Assembly (NCBI RefSeq): GCF_014652915.1 | Contig: NZ_BMZS01000002.1 | Span: forward strand, 354,590-418,589 | Reading direction: 5' to 3' | DNA length: 64,000 nt | Origin: Thalassobaculum fulvum | Lineage (GTDB): Bacteria; Pseudomonadota; Alphaproteobacteria; Thalassobaculales; Thalassobaculaceae | Part shown: one piece after another, positions 1 through 7,615 of the stretch | Layout of the letters: the number at the start of each line of letters is the position of its first letter | Position numbering within the stretch: position 1 is the stretch's first letter | Program-made: the position numbers and the translations under genes | The notes under the pieces: generated by a model | Database searches by the model: none | The model's input: only the letters and a program-made list of their open reading frames with translations | What the model was told of the DNA's origin: nothing

Positions 1-75
1 CCGGGCCTCCTCCACCATGGTGGCGGTGATCGCTTCGGTCACGTTCGGGTTCAGGACCAGGATGCGTCGCGTCAT
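1..75 (-). CDS. Asp/Glu/hydantoin racemase family protein (N-terminal fragment)
   Basis: Only the first 25 codons lie in the window; the gene continues beyond base 1. The N-terminus reads MTRRILVLNPNVTEAIT. A short beta strand followed by LNPN-T/V-T is the usual beginning of the Asp/Glu/hydantoin racemase superfamily, whose members interconvert amino-acid or hydantoin stereoisomers or act as maleate isomerases. The catalytic cysteines would lie outside the window, so neither substrate nor activity can be judged. It is transcribed away from the PAS_5 gene that follows. Confidence 0.6.
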   Translation of the reverse strand, partial: MTRRILVLNPNVTEAITATMVEEAR

Positions 76-244
76 CGTGACCGCCGTTGCTGGGTGAAGT
101 ACCGAACCATACCCTGGAGCCTTGGCCGCGCGAGAGCGCAAGTATGCTTTGGTGCGGCCGACCCGTATTCCGTTCCGCCCGGGCCCGGGTTATTCAGGCG
201 GCGAACCGCACCCGGCCCGCCCACTGTTGCCGAAGGAAGTGTCC

Positions 245-718
245 GTGACCGACAGCCCGGACCGCGAGGTGACAACCCTGCCGCCGTCCGCCGATCCGCG
301 GGCCGGCAGCCTCCTGGAGAAGTGGCGGGCGTGCTGCGTCGACGGCGCGCCGCCGGACCGCGAGACCCTCGACGTCTTCGACCTGCAGCCCTGGCTCGGG
401 CACATCTGCGTGTACGAGACGGTCGACGATGGCGCCGACTTCCGGATCCGGCTGGAAGGCACGCGGGTCGGCCAGATCACGGGCGAGGACTGGACCGGGC
501 GGCACGCCAGCGACGTCGACGCCCGGTTCGCGACCGACCTCGTCGGATGCATGCAGAAGACCGTCCGGACCGGCCGCGCCAGCCTGCACACCACGCGCAT
601 CTACCAGCGCAAGTTCCGCGACGCGGTCCGCCTGCTGCTGCCGATGCGCAGCCAGCGCGACGGCCCGGTCGACCAGATCTTCCTGGCGCTGTACCTCGAC
701 CCCGGGCCGCCGCCGTGA
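245..718 (+). CDS. PAS_5-type domain protein
   Basis: A small soluble protein (157 aa from this GTG) that looks like the PAS_5 family common in Rhodospirillales: W-R near the N-terminus, then D-L-P/Q-W-L, an ADFRIRLEGT strand, a GRHASDVD turn and a final LLLPM strand. Such proteins are taken to be single PAS sensory folds, but no ligand or partner is known. The ATG at 122 would add 41 residues of low-complexity Arg/Pro-rich sequence. The GTG at 245 has AAGGAA about 7 bases upstream and starts where the conserved-looking sequence starts; the GTG at 239 is a further alternative. It is related in layout to the protein at 52771-53295. Confidence 0.6.
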   Translation: MTDSPDREVTTLPPSADPRAGSLLEKWRACCVDGAPPDRETLDVFDLQPWLGHICVYETVDDGADFRIRLEGTRVGQITGEDWTGRHASDVDARFATDLVGCMQKTVRTGRASLHTTRIYQRKFRDAVRLLLPMRSQRDGPVDQIFLALYLDPGPPP

Positions 719-731
719 CCGTTCGCCGGCC

Positions 732-1517
732 TCAGTCCCGGAACGGCACGCCCATGCGGTCGAGCTTGCGCATCCAGGCCGCCAGTTCGACCTGGCCGTA
801 GCCGCCGAACCGGGTGCCGACCGGTTTCTGCGAGCGGGTCTTGTCGACGATCGCCGACGGGATCCGCAGCACCTCGGCCTGGCCGCCGGCCTGCGCCAGC
901 ACCTGGACCCGGCAGGCGCGCTCCAGGTTGTACATGTGGAAGAACGCCTCGGCGACGGTCTCGCCGACCGTGAGCGTGCCGTGGTTGCGCAGGATCATCG
1001 CCTTGCGGTCGCCCAGGTCGGCGATCAGCCGCGGCTTCTCGTCCTCGTCCAGCGCCAGCCCCTCGTAGTCGTGGTAGGCGATGCCGCCCGGCAGGAACAT
1101 GGCGAACTGCGAGGCGTCCAGCAGCCCCTCGCGCTGGCACGAGACGGCGACCCCGGAGTCGGTGTGCAGGTGGATCACGCAGTGGGCGTTCGGCGCCATC
1201 TCGTGGATCGCACCGTGGATGATGAAGCCGGCGTAGTTGATCGGATGGCCGCTGTCCTCGAGGATGTTGCCCTCGAGGTCGATCTTCACGAGGTTGGAGG
1301 CGGTCACCTCCTCATACATCAGCCCGAACGGGTTGATCAGGAAGTGATGCTCGGGCCCCGGCACGCGCGCCGAGATGTGGGTGTAGATCAGGTCGTCCAT
1401 CCCCAGCGTGCCGAAGATCCGGTAGACCGCCGCCAGTTCCTCGCGGATCGTCTGCTCTTCCGGCGAGCGGGTCTTCGGGCGCTTGGCGGCAGGCTGGGCG
1501 AGCGAGGTGACGGACAT
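732..1517 (-). CDS. class II aldolase/adducin family protein
   Basis: This 261-residue protein has the class II aldolase/adducin fold. Zinc-ligand histidines are visible as His116 and His118 in CVIHLHTDSG and His179 in RNHGTL. Family members cleave or epimerise phosphosugars (fuculose-1-P, ribulose-5-P) or act on related hydroxyacids. The YTHISARVPG and LINPFGLMYEE segments are typical of the broad adducin-head-like bacterial subgroup that is often annotated without a substrate. A run of basic and Pro residues (up to about 20) precedes the domain. It lies 72 bases downstream of the VOC gene on the same strand and may be co-transcribed with it. Substrate unknown. Confidence 0.85.
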   Translation of the reverse strand: MSVTSLAQPAAKRPKTRSPEEQTIREELAAVYRIFGTLGMDDLIYTHISARVPGPEHHFLINPFGLMYEEVTASNLVKIDLEGNILEDSGHPINYAGFIIHGAIHEMAPNAHCVIHLHTDSGVAVSCQREGLLDASQFAMFLPGGIAYHDYEGLALDEDEKPRLIADLGDRKAMILRNHGTLTVGETVAEAFFHMYNLERACRVQVLAQAGGQAEVLRIPSAIVDKTRSQKPVGTRFGGYGQVELAAWMRKLDRMGVPFRD

Positions 1518-1589
1518 GACGGGCCTCCGGGTGTCGTGACGTGAGGCGATGCTAGGACGGTCCGGCCCGACCGTCCACGGCCTGCAGCA

Positions 1590-1997
1590 TCACGTGCCGT
1601 CGTAGTCCGACAGGTCGGCGTCCTCGTCCGGCGGGAAGTCGACGTGCAGGTGGTTGCCGTCGGGATCGTGCAGGTTCACCTGCCGGATGTCGAAGTCCGG
1701 CAGCACCCGGCAGTAGTAGGCGACCTTGTGCGCCCGCAGGTGCGCCAGGAAGTCGCCGAGCCCGGTCGCGCTCAGCGCGAAGTGCTCGAGTCGCTGGTCG
1801 GGCCGGTAGTCGGGCGGCGAGTCGACGGTCTCGATCAGGTGCACCACCGCCTGGTCGCCGACATACAGCCAGGCGCCCGGAAAGTCGAAACCGGGCCGGG
1901 CGCCCAGCTTCATGCCCATCACCCGCTGGTAGAAGTCGATCATCCCCGGCAGATCCGAGGTCCGGACGTTGACGTGGTCGAGCTTCTGAACTGGCAT
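1590..1997 (-). CDS. VOC (glyoxalase-like) family protein
   Basis: A 135-residue single-domain vicinal-oxygen-chelate protein. LDHVNVRTSDLPGMIDFYQ is the classical first beta-alpha-beta module and His8 the first metal ligand. LEHFALSATGL begins the second module, and VNLHDPDGNHLHVDF supplies the C-terminal ligand region. VOC proteins of this size are usually metal-dependent dioxygenases, lyases or glyoxalase/bleomycin-resistance-like proteins. Start ATG at 1997; the divergent glycosylase gene starts 38-59 bases away. The aldolase downstream on the same strand suggests a small catabolic unit, but no substrate is implied by sequence. Confidence 0.8.
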   Translation of the reverse strand: MPVQKLDHVNVRTSDLPGMIDFYQRVMGMKLGARPGFDFPGAWLYVGDQAVVHLIETVDSPPDYRPDQRLEHFALSATGLGDFLAHLRAHKVAYYCRVLPDFDIRQVNLHDPDGNHLHVDFPPDEDADLSDYDGT

Positions 1998-2055
1998 CGC
2001 TATCCTCCCGCGCAGACCCATTCGCCAGCATAGCGTGGAAGCGGAAACGACGACC

Positions 2056-3261
2056 ATGACCGACCGGTTGAGCAACACCGACCTGCGCCGCCTGTTCCTG
2101 GAGCGCCACGCACTCTCCGAGTCGCCGTCCGGGCCGCTGACCCGCGACGGCCTCGACGCCCTGATCGAGCGGCTCGGTTTCGTGCAGGTCGACACCATCT
2201 CGACCCTGGAGCAGGCGCACCACCACATCCTGTTCACCCGCGCCAACGGCTACCGCAAGCCGCAGCTCAAGCACCTGTTGGAGAAGCGGCGGTCGCTGTT
2301 CGAGCACTGGACCCACGACGCCTCGATCATCCCGACCCGCTTCTACCCCCACTGGAAGCACCGGTTCGCCCGGCGGGCCGCCCGCATCGCCGGGAGCCGC
2401 CACTGGGTCGAGCGGTTCAACGGCCGGCAGGACGAGGTGCTCGACGAGATCCGCCGCCGGGTCCGCGAGGACGGCCCGGTCGGGTCGCGCGACGTGACCG
2501 CCGACGACACCGAGGAGCGCGGGACATGGTGGGGCTGGACACCTTCGAAGGCGGCCCTCGAATACCTCTGGCACACCGGCGAGTTCGCGGTCACCGCCCG
2601 GCGCGGCTTCTCCAAGCTGTACGACCTGGCCGAGCGCGTGATCCCGGACGAGCACCGGGCACCGGAGCCGAGCCACGCGGAAACCGTCGACTGGACCTGC
2701 CGCGAGGCGATCGCCCGGCTCGGTGTCGCCAGCCATTCCGAGATCGCGGCGTTCTTCGAGGCCGTCACCCCGGACGAGGCCAAGGCCTGGTGCGCCGAGG
2801 CCGGCCCCGACGTGCTGCGCCGGATCGAGATCGAGCACGCCGACGGCTCGGTCCGCGAGGTGTGGGCCCGGCCGGACGTGCTCGACCTGGTGCGTGACGC
2901 CCCGGAGCCACAGGCCCGGGTCCGCTTCCTGTCGCCGTTCGACCCGATGATCCGCGACCGCGACCGGGCCCAGCGGTTCTTCGGCTTCGACTACCGGTTC
3001 GAGGCGTTCGTGCCGGCCGCCAAGCGGGTCTGGGGCTACTACGTGCTGCCGATCCTGGAACGCGACCGCCTGATCGGCCGCATCGAGCTGAAGGCGCACC
3101 GCGACCGAAGCGAGCTCGAGGTCCGGGGATTCTGGCTGGAGCCGGGGGTCCGGCCGGCCAGGGCGCGGATCGCCCGGATCGAGGCCGAGATCGAGCGCTG
3201 GCGCGGGTTCGCCGGGCTCGACAAGGTGACCTGGGGTTCCGCCGCGCCAGACCGGCAATAA
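2056..3261 (+). CDS. AlkZ/YcaQ-type winged-helix DNA glycosylase
   Basis: This protein of about 401 residues belongs to the HTH_42 (AlkZ/YcaQ) family, whose members excise bulky alkylated bases and unhook interstrand crosslinks. The family's Q-x-D/Q catalytic motif is present as FVQVDTIST (residues 45-50 from this ATG). The conserved FEHWTHDASIIP and later FDPMIRDRDRAQRFF segments are clear, with the winged-helix repeats between. A GTG at 2035 in the same frame would add seven residues. I prefer the ATG at 2056 because the added residues are not domain-like; neither start has a strong ribosome-binding site. It acts in the cytoplasm on DNA. It is divergent from the VOC gene. Confidence 0.8.
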   Translation: MTDRLSNTDLRRLFLERHALSESPSGPLTRDGLDALIERLGFVQVDTISTLEQAHHHILFTRANGYRKPQLKHLLEKRRSLFEHWTHDASIIPTRFYPHWKHRFARRAARIAGSRHWVERFNGRQDEVLDEIRRRVREDGPVGSRDVTADDTEERGTWWGWTPSKAALEYLWHTGEFAVTARRGFSKLYDLAERVIPDEHRAPEPSHAETVDWTCREAIARLGVASHSEIAAFFEAVTPDEAKAWCAEAGPDVLRRIEIEHADGSVREVWARPDVLDLVRDAPEPQARVRFLSPFDPMIRDRDRAQRFFGFDYRFEAFVPAAKRVWGYYVLPILERDRLIGRIELKAHRDRSELEVRGFWLEPGVRPARARIARIEAEIERWRGFAGLDKVTWGSAAPDRQ

Positions 3262-3269
3262 TTGCCTGG

Positions 3270-3290
3270 TTGCCGGCGGCTTAGCGGCAA
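3270..3290. promoter_or_regulatory. short inverted repeat upstream of the 34-aa gene
   Basis: TTGCCG (3270-3275) and CGGCAA (3285-3290) are exact inverted copies separated by nine bases, in an AT-richer stretch just after the glycosylase stop codon. It could be part of a weak terminator or an operator for the promoter that follows. Role not determined. Confidence 0.3.
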
Positions 3291-3300
3291 ATCATGCCCA

Positions 3301-3330
3301 TTGATTGTAATAGATGAACATCACTAGCAT
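3301..3330 (+). promoter_or_regulatory. candidate sigma-70-type promoter of the 34-aa membrane protein
   Basis: TTGATT (3301-3306) and TAGCAT (3325-3330) are separated by 18 bases and lie 50 bases upstream of the small ORF at 3380. This is one of the few AT-rich stretches in the region. Identified by eye only. Confidence 0.35.
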
Positions 3331-3379
3331 CGTTGGTGGGAGCGGAGAGCGGGACGGTGGCAACAGCGGGGGATCCGCC

Positions 3380-3484
3380 ATGGACATCGCCTTTTGGCTC
3401 GTCGGCAGCTGGTTCGTCGCCTCGCTTGTCGCCTCGCCGATGATCGGCCTGCTGGGCCGGGCCAACGACAGCCCGCCGGAGTGA
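3380..3484 (+). CDS. 34-residue membrane protein with MDxAxWxxGSW motif
   Basis: An ATG with a G-rich ribosome-binding site (GGGGGA) opens a 34-codon ORF beginning MDIAFWLVGSWFVASLV and ending DSPPE. One hydrophobic helix spans roughly residues 4-27. The first 16 residues closely match the start of the 51-residue protein at 6453-6608: MD-I/L-A-F/L-W-L/I-V/A-GSW-F/I-V/A-x-S. Two independent ORFs sharing this start, each after its own ribosome-binding site, argue that both are real and paralogous. No known family is recognised. It sits between the DNA glycosylase gene and the convergent PanE-like gene (24 bases to that stop). Likely an inner-membrane small protein. Confidence 0.6.
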   Translation: MDIAFWLVGSWFVASLVASPMIGLLGRANDSPPE

Positions 3485-3508
3485 TGCCCATCGGCGGGAG
3501 ATCGCGCT

Positions 3509-4426
3509 TCAGAGCAGCTTGAGAGCCGCCACGACGAAGTCGTTGGCCGGCGTCGCGACGCCGAGTTCCCGCCCCAGCCGCGACACCGCGCCCGAGAGCC
3601 AGGGCAGTTCCAGACGCCGCCCCTGCTCGAGATCCATCGCCATCGACGCCCGCATCTCGGCCGGCAGCGTGTCGACGAAGGCCATCCGCGCATCCACCGT
3701 GTCGTCCGGCAGGGCCACGCCCTTCGCCCGCCCGACCGCGAACGCCTCCTGCATGACCGCCCGCAGCAGTGCCCGGGTATCCGGGTCCTCGCGCACCGGG
3801 CCGATCGGCCGGCGGGTCAGCGCGGTCAGGGCGCTGAGACCGACCAGGAACACGAACTTCAGCCAGATCGCGGCGCCGATGTCGTCCGGCCGGGTGAAAT
3901 CGATCCCGGCGGCCCGACAGGCGTCGGCCAGCCGGCCCAACCGGCCCGAGTCCGTCGGCTGCAGCTCGCCGGCCCGGATACGCTGGAACGGGCTGAACCG
4001 GGTGACGGTGCCGGGCGCGGTGATGGCGGCCGAGATCTCCGCGACGCCGCCGACGACGTGATCGCCGCCGAGGATGCGGGCCAGGGTCGGCTCAGAATCG
4101 ACGCCGTTCTGCAGCGATACCACCGCGGTCTCGGGCCCGACCAGCGGCCGGCACGCCTCGGCCGCGGCCTCGGTGTCCCACAGCTTCACGGCGAACAGCA
4201 CGAAGTCGACCGGCCCGATCTGCGCCGGTTCGTCGGTCGCCTGGACCTGGACCGTGAAGCCGCCGTCGGGCTGCTCGACCCGCAGGCCGGACCGCCGGAT
4301 CGCCTCCAGGTGGGCGCCGCGGGCCAGGATCGCGGTCTCGAAGCCGGCCCGCGCCAGCCGACCGCCGAAGTACCCGCCGACGCCGCCGGCGCCGACGACC
4401 GCGAAGCTTGGCCGATCCGTCGTCAT
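3509..4426 (-). CDS. ketopantoate reductase-family protein (PanE/ApbA)
   Basis: A 305-residue NAD(P)H-dependent 2-dehydropantoate 2-reductase-like enzyme. The N-terminal dinucleotide-binding glycine motif is VVGAGGVGGYFGG, followed by the family's VKLWDTEAA and SLQNGVDSE segments. The C-terminal helical domain includes AAIWLKFVF and a conserved Lys. True PanE reduces ketopantoate in pantothenate synthesis, but many paralogues reduce other 2-oxoacids. Its ATG overlaps the stop of the cysteine synthase-like gene (ATGA), so the two are translationally coupled. That suggests a shared amino-acid or ketoacid route rather than pantothenate synthesis, since panC lies about 40 kb away. Confidence 0.8.
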   Translation of the reverse strand: MTTDRPSFAVVGAGGVGGYFGGRLARAGFETAILARGAHLEAIRRSGLRVEQPDGGFTVQVQATDEPAQIGPVDFVLFAVKLWDTEAAAEACRPLVGPETAVVSLQNGVDSEPTLARILGGDHVVGGVAEISAAITAPGTVTRFSPFQRIRAGELQPTDSGRLGRLADACRAAGIDFTRPDDIGAAIWLKFVFLVGLSALTALTRRPIGPVREDPDTRALLRAVMQEAFAVGRAKGVALPDDTVDARMAFVDTLPAEMRASMAMDLEQGRRLELPWLSGAVSRLGRELGVATPANDFVVAALKLL

Positions 4427-5397
4427 GCATACCCTCCGTCCCATTCGCGCACCGTCGCCGCCCCGTCCTTGTACAGCAAGGTGCTGAGGTACTTGATGCC
4501 TGAATCGCACAGCACTGTAACCACCGTCGCCTTCGGTCCGAGCCGCTTGGCGACCTCGAGCGCGGCGACCACGTTGGCGCCGGTCGAGGTGCCGGCGAAC
4601 AGTCCCTCGGCGGCCGCCAACTTCCGGGCCATCGCCATCGCCTCCTCGGTCGACACCGTGGCGATCTCGGCGATCGGCTTCGGGTCCCACAGCGGCACCA
4701 CGAAGCCGGCGCCGATCCCTTCGATCCGGTGCACCCCGCTCTTGCCGCCGGACAGTACCGCCGATTCCGCCGGCTCGACCGCGACCGTCAGGATGTCGGC
4801 CCGGTGCGCCCGCAGCGCCTCCGACACCCCGCGCGCCGAAGCCGCGGTGCCGGTGCTCTGCACGAAGGCGTCGACCCGGCCGCCGGTCTGCGCCCAGATC
4901 TCCTCGCCCATGCGGTGATAGGCAGCGAGTTGGTCGGCATTGTTGAGCTGGTCGGTCCAGAAACCGCCGGTCCGCTCGGTGATCCGGCGCGCCGCCTCGA
5001 TCATGGTGCGGGTCAGCGTCGCATCCATTCCGCCGCCGGCGCTGCGCACCAGGGTGAGCTCGGCACCGAGGGCCGCCATGTGGTTGCGCTTCTCCACGCT
5101 GAACGCGTCCGAGGTGACGATGCTGAGCGGGCTGCCCTTGACCGCGCAGACCAGGGCCAGCGACACGCCGGTGCTGCCGCCGGTGTACTCGACCACCCGG
5201 CCGCCCGGCTGCAGCCGGCCGTCACGCTCGGCCGCCTCGATCATGGCCAGCGCCATGCGGTCCTTCATACTGCCGGTCGGGTTCTCGCTCTCCAGCTTGA
5301 CCAGGATGCGGGCGCTGCCCTGGGGGACGAGGTCGTGCAGCTCGATCAGCGGGGTATCGCCGATGCGTTCGAGGATCGAGGAATGGATGCCGGACAT
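4423..5397 (-). CDS. cysteine synthase family PLP enzyme
   Basis: A 324-residue fold-type II PLP enzyme of the CysK/CysM type. The Schiff-base lysine is Lys45 in NPTGSMKDRMA. VVEYTGGSTGVSLA is the substrate-binding loop, and GTSTGANVVAA with TVLCDSG closes the phosphate and pyridine-nitrogen contacts. The length is normal. Family members make cysteine from O-acetylserine plus sulphide, or act as cystathionine synthase or cysteine-lyase variants. The divergent LysR gene starts 78 bases away and is the obvious candidate regulator. The stop codon overlaps the start of the PanE-like gene. Confidence 0.85.
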   Translation of the reverse strand: MSGIHSSILERIGDTPLIELHDLVPQGSARILVKLESENPTGSMKDRMALAMIEAAERDGRLQPGGRVVEYTGGSTGVSLALVCAVKGSPLSIVTSDAFSVEKRNHMAALGAELTLVRSAGGGMDATLTRTMIEAARRITERTGGFWTDQLNNADQLAAYHRMGEEIWAQTGGRVDAFVQSTGTAASARGVSEALRAHRADILTVAVEPAESAVLSGGKSGVHRIEGIGAGFVVPLWDPKPIAEIATVSTEEAMAMARKLAAAEGLFAGTSTGANVVAALEVAKRLGPKATVVTVLCDSGIKYLSTLLYKDGAATVREWDGGYA

Positions 5398-5459
5398 GGC
5401 GATGGCCTGACGGTTGGACGGTGCGGGCTACGCTAGGTGGTTCGATTTCCATCCGACAG

Positions 5460-5475
5460 GGTGTAATTCTGCACC
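5460..5475. promoter_or_regulatory. interrupted palindrome abutting the LysR start (candidate operator)
   Basis: GGTGTAATTCTGCACC ends immediately before the LysR ATG at 5476. It has GGTG/CACC arms and the T-N11-A-like spacing typical of LysR boxes. It lies between the cysteine synthase-like and lysR starts, so it could serve autoregulation or block lysR translation or transcription. Identified by eye. Confidence 0.35.
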
Positions 5476-6402
5476 ATGGCGGATCGTTTCTCATCCATCG
5501 ACTGGGACGACCTGCGGGTCTTCCTGGCGGTACATCGGGCCGGGAGCCTGCGCGGAGCGGCCCGCGCCCTCGGCGTCAACCACGCCACCGTGACGCGGCG
5601 GCTTGCGGGGCTGGAGGACGGCCTGCACACCCGGCTGTTCGACCGCCGGCCGGAAGGCCTGGTCGCCTCGCAGACCGGCGAGGACCTGCTGGGTGCCGCC
5701 GAACGCGTCGAGTCCGAGCTGCTGGCGGTGCAGCGCCGGGTCGGCGGCCGCGACGACAGCCCGCGCGGGCTGGTCCGCCTGAGCGTCCCGCCCGCCATGC
5801 TGCGGTCGTTCCTGGCGGCCGAGCTGGTCGGCTTCGCCAAGGCACATCCGGGGATCGAGCTCGACGTCGACGCCTCGCACAGCTACTCCGACCTGGCGCG
5901 CCGCGAGGCCGACGTGGCGATCCGCATGGCCGACGAGGTGACCGACGACCTGGTCGGCCGGCGGGTGATCCGCTACCGCAAGGCGATCTACGCCGCCCCG
6001 GCCTATCTCGAGACCGCGCGCGACGGCCTCGATCCCGGGCGCCACGCCTGGATCGGCTGGGGCGAGGGCCTGCCCTCCCCGTCCTGGACCCGCGACACCC
6101 CGTTCCCCGACCTGCCGGTCCGGCATCGGCTGTTCTCGAACCTGCTGCAGATCGAGGCCTGCAAGGAGGGCCTCGGGCTGGCGCTGCTCCCGTGTTTCCT
6201 GGGCGAGGCCGAGCCGGACGTGGTCCGGGTGCCCGGCACCGGCACCCTGGACGGCAAGAGCATCTGGCTGCTGTACCACCGCGACCTGCGCCGCACCGCG
6301 CGGGTGCGCACGCTGATCGACCACCTGGTCCCGGCGATCCGGCGGCACCGCCGGATCATCGAAGGAACCGCCAGCGGACGGCCTGCGGCTACGGAATCTT
6401 AA
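5476..6402 (+). CDS. LysR family transcriptional regulator
   Basis: A 308-residue LysR-type regulator. The N-terminal winged helix-turn-helix is visible in WDDLRVFLAVHRAGSLRGAA and LGVNHATVTRRLAGLE. The effector domain follows (LVRLSVPPAMLRSFLA onward) with the paired sub-domains of periplasmic-binding-protein type. It is divergent from the cysteine synthase/PanE-like pair and probably regulates it. Its stop lies 50 bases upstream of the 51-residue membrane protein on the same strand, and the two may share a transcript. There is no clear ribosome-binding site before its ATG. Confidence 0.9.
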   Translation: MADRFSSIDWDDLRVFLAVHRAGSLRGAARALGVNHATVTRRLAGLEDGLHTRLFDRRPEGLVASQTGEDLLGAAERVESELLAVQRRVGGRDDSPRGLVRLSVPPAMLRSFLAAELVGFAKAHPGIELDVDASHSYSDLARREADVAIRMADEVTDDLVGRRVIRYRKAIYAAPAYLETARDGLDPGRHAWIGWGEGLPSPSWTRDTPFPDLPVRHRLFSNLLQIEACKEGLGLALLPCFLGEAEPDVVRVPGTGTLDGKSIWLLYHRDLRRTARVRTLIDHLVPAIRRHRRIIEGTASGRPAATES

Positions 6403-6452
6403 CCTTCCGACCGGGATCATTCCCGCATCGGGCACGCGCGGGAAAGGACCCC

Positions 6453-6608
6453 ATGATGGACCTCGCTCTCTGGATCGCCGGCAGCTGGATCGCGATATCG
6501 GTCGGCGGCGGGATCATCGTCGCGGTCGCGGCCCTGGTCCGCGACCAGCACGACGCCATCCGGATGGCCCCGATTCCGGTGCGCGTCAGGCGACGGGGTC
6601 GCGGCTGA
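6453..6608 (+). CDS. 51-residue membrane protein, paralogue of the 34-aa protein
   Basis: The ORF starts MMDLALWIAGSWIAIS after a good ribosome-binding site (GGAAAGGA, six bases before ATG). One hydrophobic segment spans about residues 4-32 and is rich in Gly/Val/Ile. A basic tail follows (RVRRRGRG), consistent with a cytoplasmic C-terminus. The N-terminal half matches the protein at 3380-3484. A second ATG at 6456 would remove one residue. It ends inside the 3' end of the convergent DDAH-like gene, with a 23-base tail-to-tail overlap. No known family; probably a small inner-membrane protein. Confidence 0.6.
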   Translation: MMDLALWIAGSWIAISVGGGIIVAVAALVRDQHDAIRMAPIPVRVRRRGRG

Positions 6609-7548
6609 CCACGCCGGTCAGGCAGCCGATCGCACCGGCAGCCTTGACCAGCTCCGAGCCGTCGACCGTCACGCATTCGATGCCGGCGGCCTCGTAGACC
6701 TTCTGCACCGACGGGTAGCCGGCCAGCATCAGGATCCTGCGCGGGCCGAGCGTGACCACGTTGAGCGCCCGGTTCAGCACGTTATCGTCCTCGTCCGGCA
6801 GCCAGACGATGTCGTGGCCGCGCTCCTGCAGCGCCCGCACGGCGGCGAACGGCGTGCGCCGCGGCCAGCAGATCGCCAGGTCCTCGTCGACGATCCGCAA
6901 CATGCCCATGAAGTGCATGGTGCCGTAGGGGATGTCGACCGCCAGGGTCTCGATGCCGACCTCCTCCAGCACCGCGGCGATCTGCGACGCCGCCTCCTCG
7001 TTGGTGCGAAGCCCGAGGCCGATCATCACCGTCTCCGGGTCGACCCACATCAGGTCGGCGCCCTCGAACACCGCGTTGCCGGTCAGGGTCCGCAGGATCG
7101 GCACGCCCATGTCGGCGAGCCGGCGCGCCACCCAGCGCTCCTCCCCGGCCCGCACGGTCGAGGCCGGCCGCGCCAGGATCGCGCCCTCCGGCGTCATCAC
7201 GAACAGGTCGGCGCAGAACATCTGGTTAGGGGTCGGCTGCCCGGACGGCTCGACGTACTCGACCGCCACGCCGGCGGCGCGATAGGCCTCGGCCATGGCG
7301 TCGTGCTGCTCGCCGGCCCGAGCGATGTCGAGCGGTGCGAGCATCTGCACCGAATCGGGATCGTCGAGGGCGGCCGCCAGCTCGCCGCCGGGGCGGTGCA
7401 GCAGTACCGAACGCAGCCGGCCGTACTCGCTGTCGATGCCGGACGCCGCCCACAGGTCGCCGATCTCCTGGCGATGGGTCCGGGTGCGTCCCTGCCAGCC
7501 GGCCCCGCCATAGGCCGAGGTGCCGAAGGTGCTGCCGCTGCTGCTCAT
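6586..7548 (-). CDS. dimethylarginine dimethylaminohydrolase/amidinotransferase-like protein
   Basis: A 320-residue guanidino-group-modifying enzyme. FEGADLMWVD carries the acidic substrate-binding residues, HFMGML the catalytic His, and AIGCLTG near the C-terminus the nucleophilic Cys (Cys309). This order (E/D, H, C) is that of DDAH, arginine deiminase and amidinotransferases. DDAH-type members hydrolyse methylarginines to citrulline plus methylamines, but the substrate cannot be fixed from sequence. Residues 28-70 hold the SEYGRLRSVLLHRPGGEL segment typical of the fold. The gene is followed, tail to tail, by the 51-residue membrane protein. Confidence 0.8.
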   Translation of the reverse strand: MSSSGSTFGTSAYGGAGWQGRTRTHRQEIGDLWAASGIDSEYGRLRSVLLHRPGGELAAALDDPDSVQMLAPLDIARAGEQHDAMAEAYRAAGVAVEYVEPSGQPTPNQMFCADLFVMTPEGAILARPASTVRAGEERWVARRLADMGVPILRTLTGNAVFEGADLMWVDPETVMIGLGLRTNEEAASQIAAVLEEVGIETLAVDIPYGTMHFMGMLRIVDEDLAICWPRRTPFAAVRALQERGHDIVWLPDEDDNVLNRALNVVTLGPRRILMLAGYPSVQKVYEAAGIECVTVDGSELVKAAGAIGCLTGVVSRDPVA

Positions 7549-7615
7549 GAAATGTCTCTCCGCCGGGTTGGGCCGGGAGGATCGGTCCCGGTTCCGGCGG
7601 CGTCAACCGGCGCCG

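Noticed and set aside
1552-3258. Very long antisense open frames opposite real genes (also for example 20048-22690 and 28364-30727)
   Set aside because: High GC makes stop-poor shadow frames. Their translations are Arg/Pro/Ala/Gly rich with no motif, while the genes on the other strand carry clear motifs.
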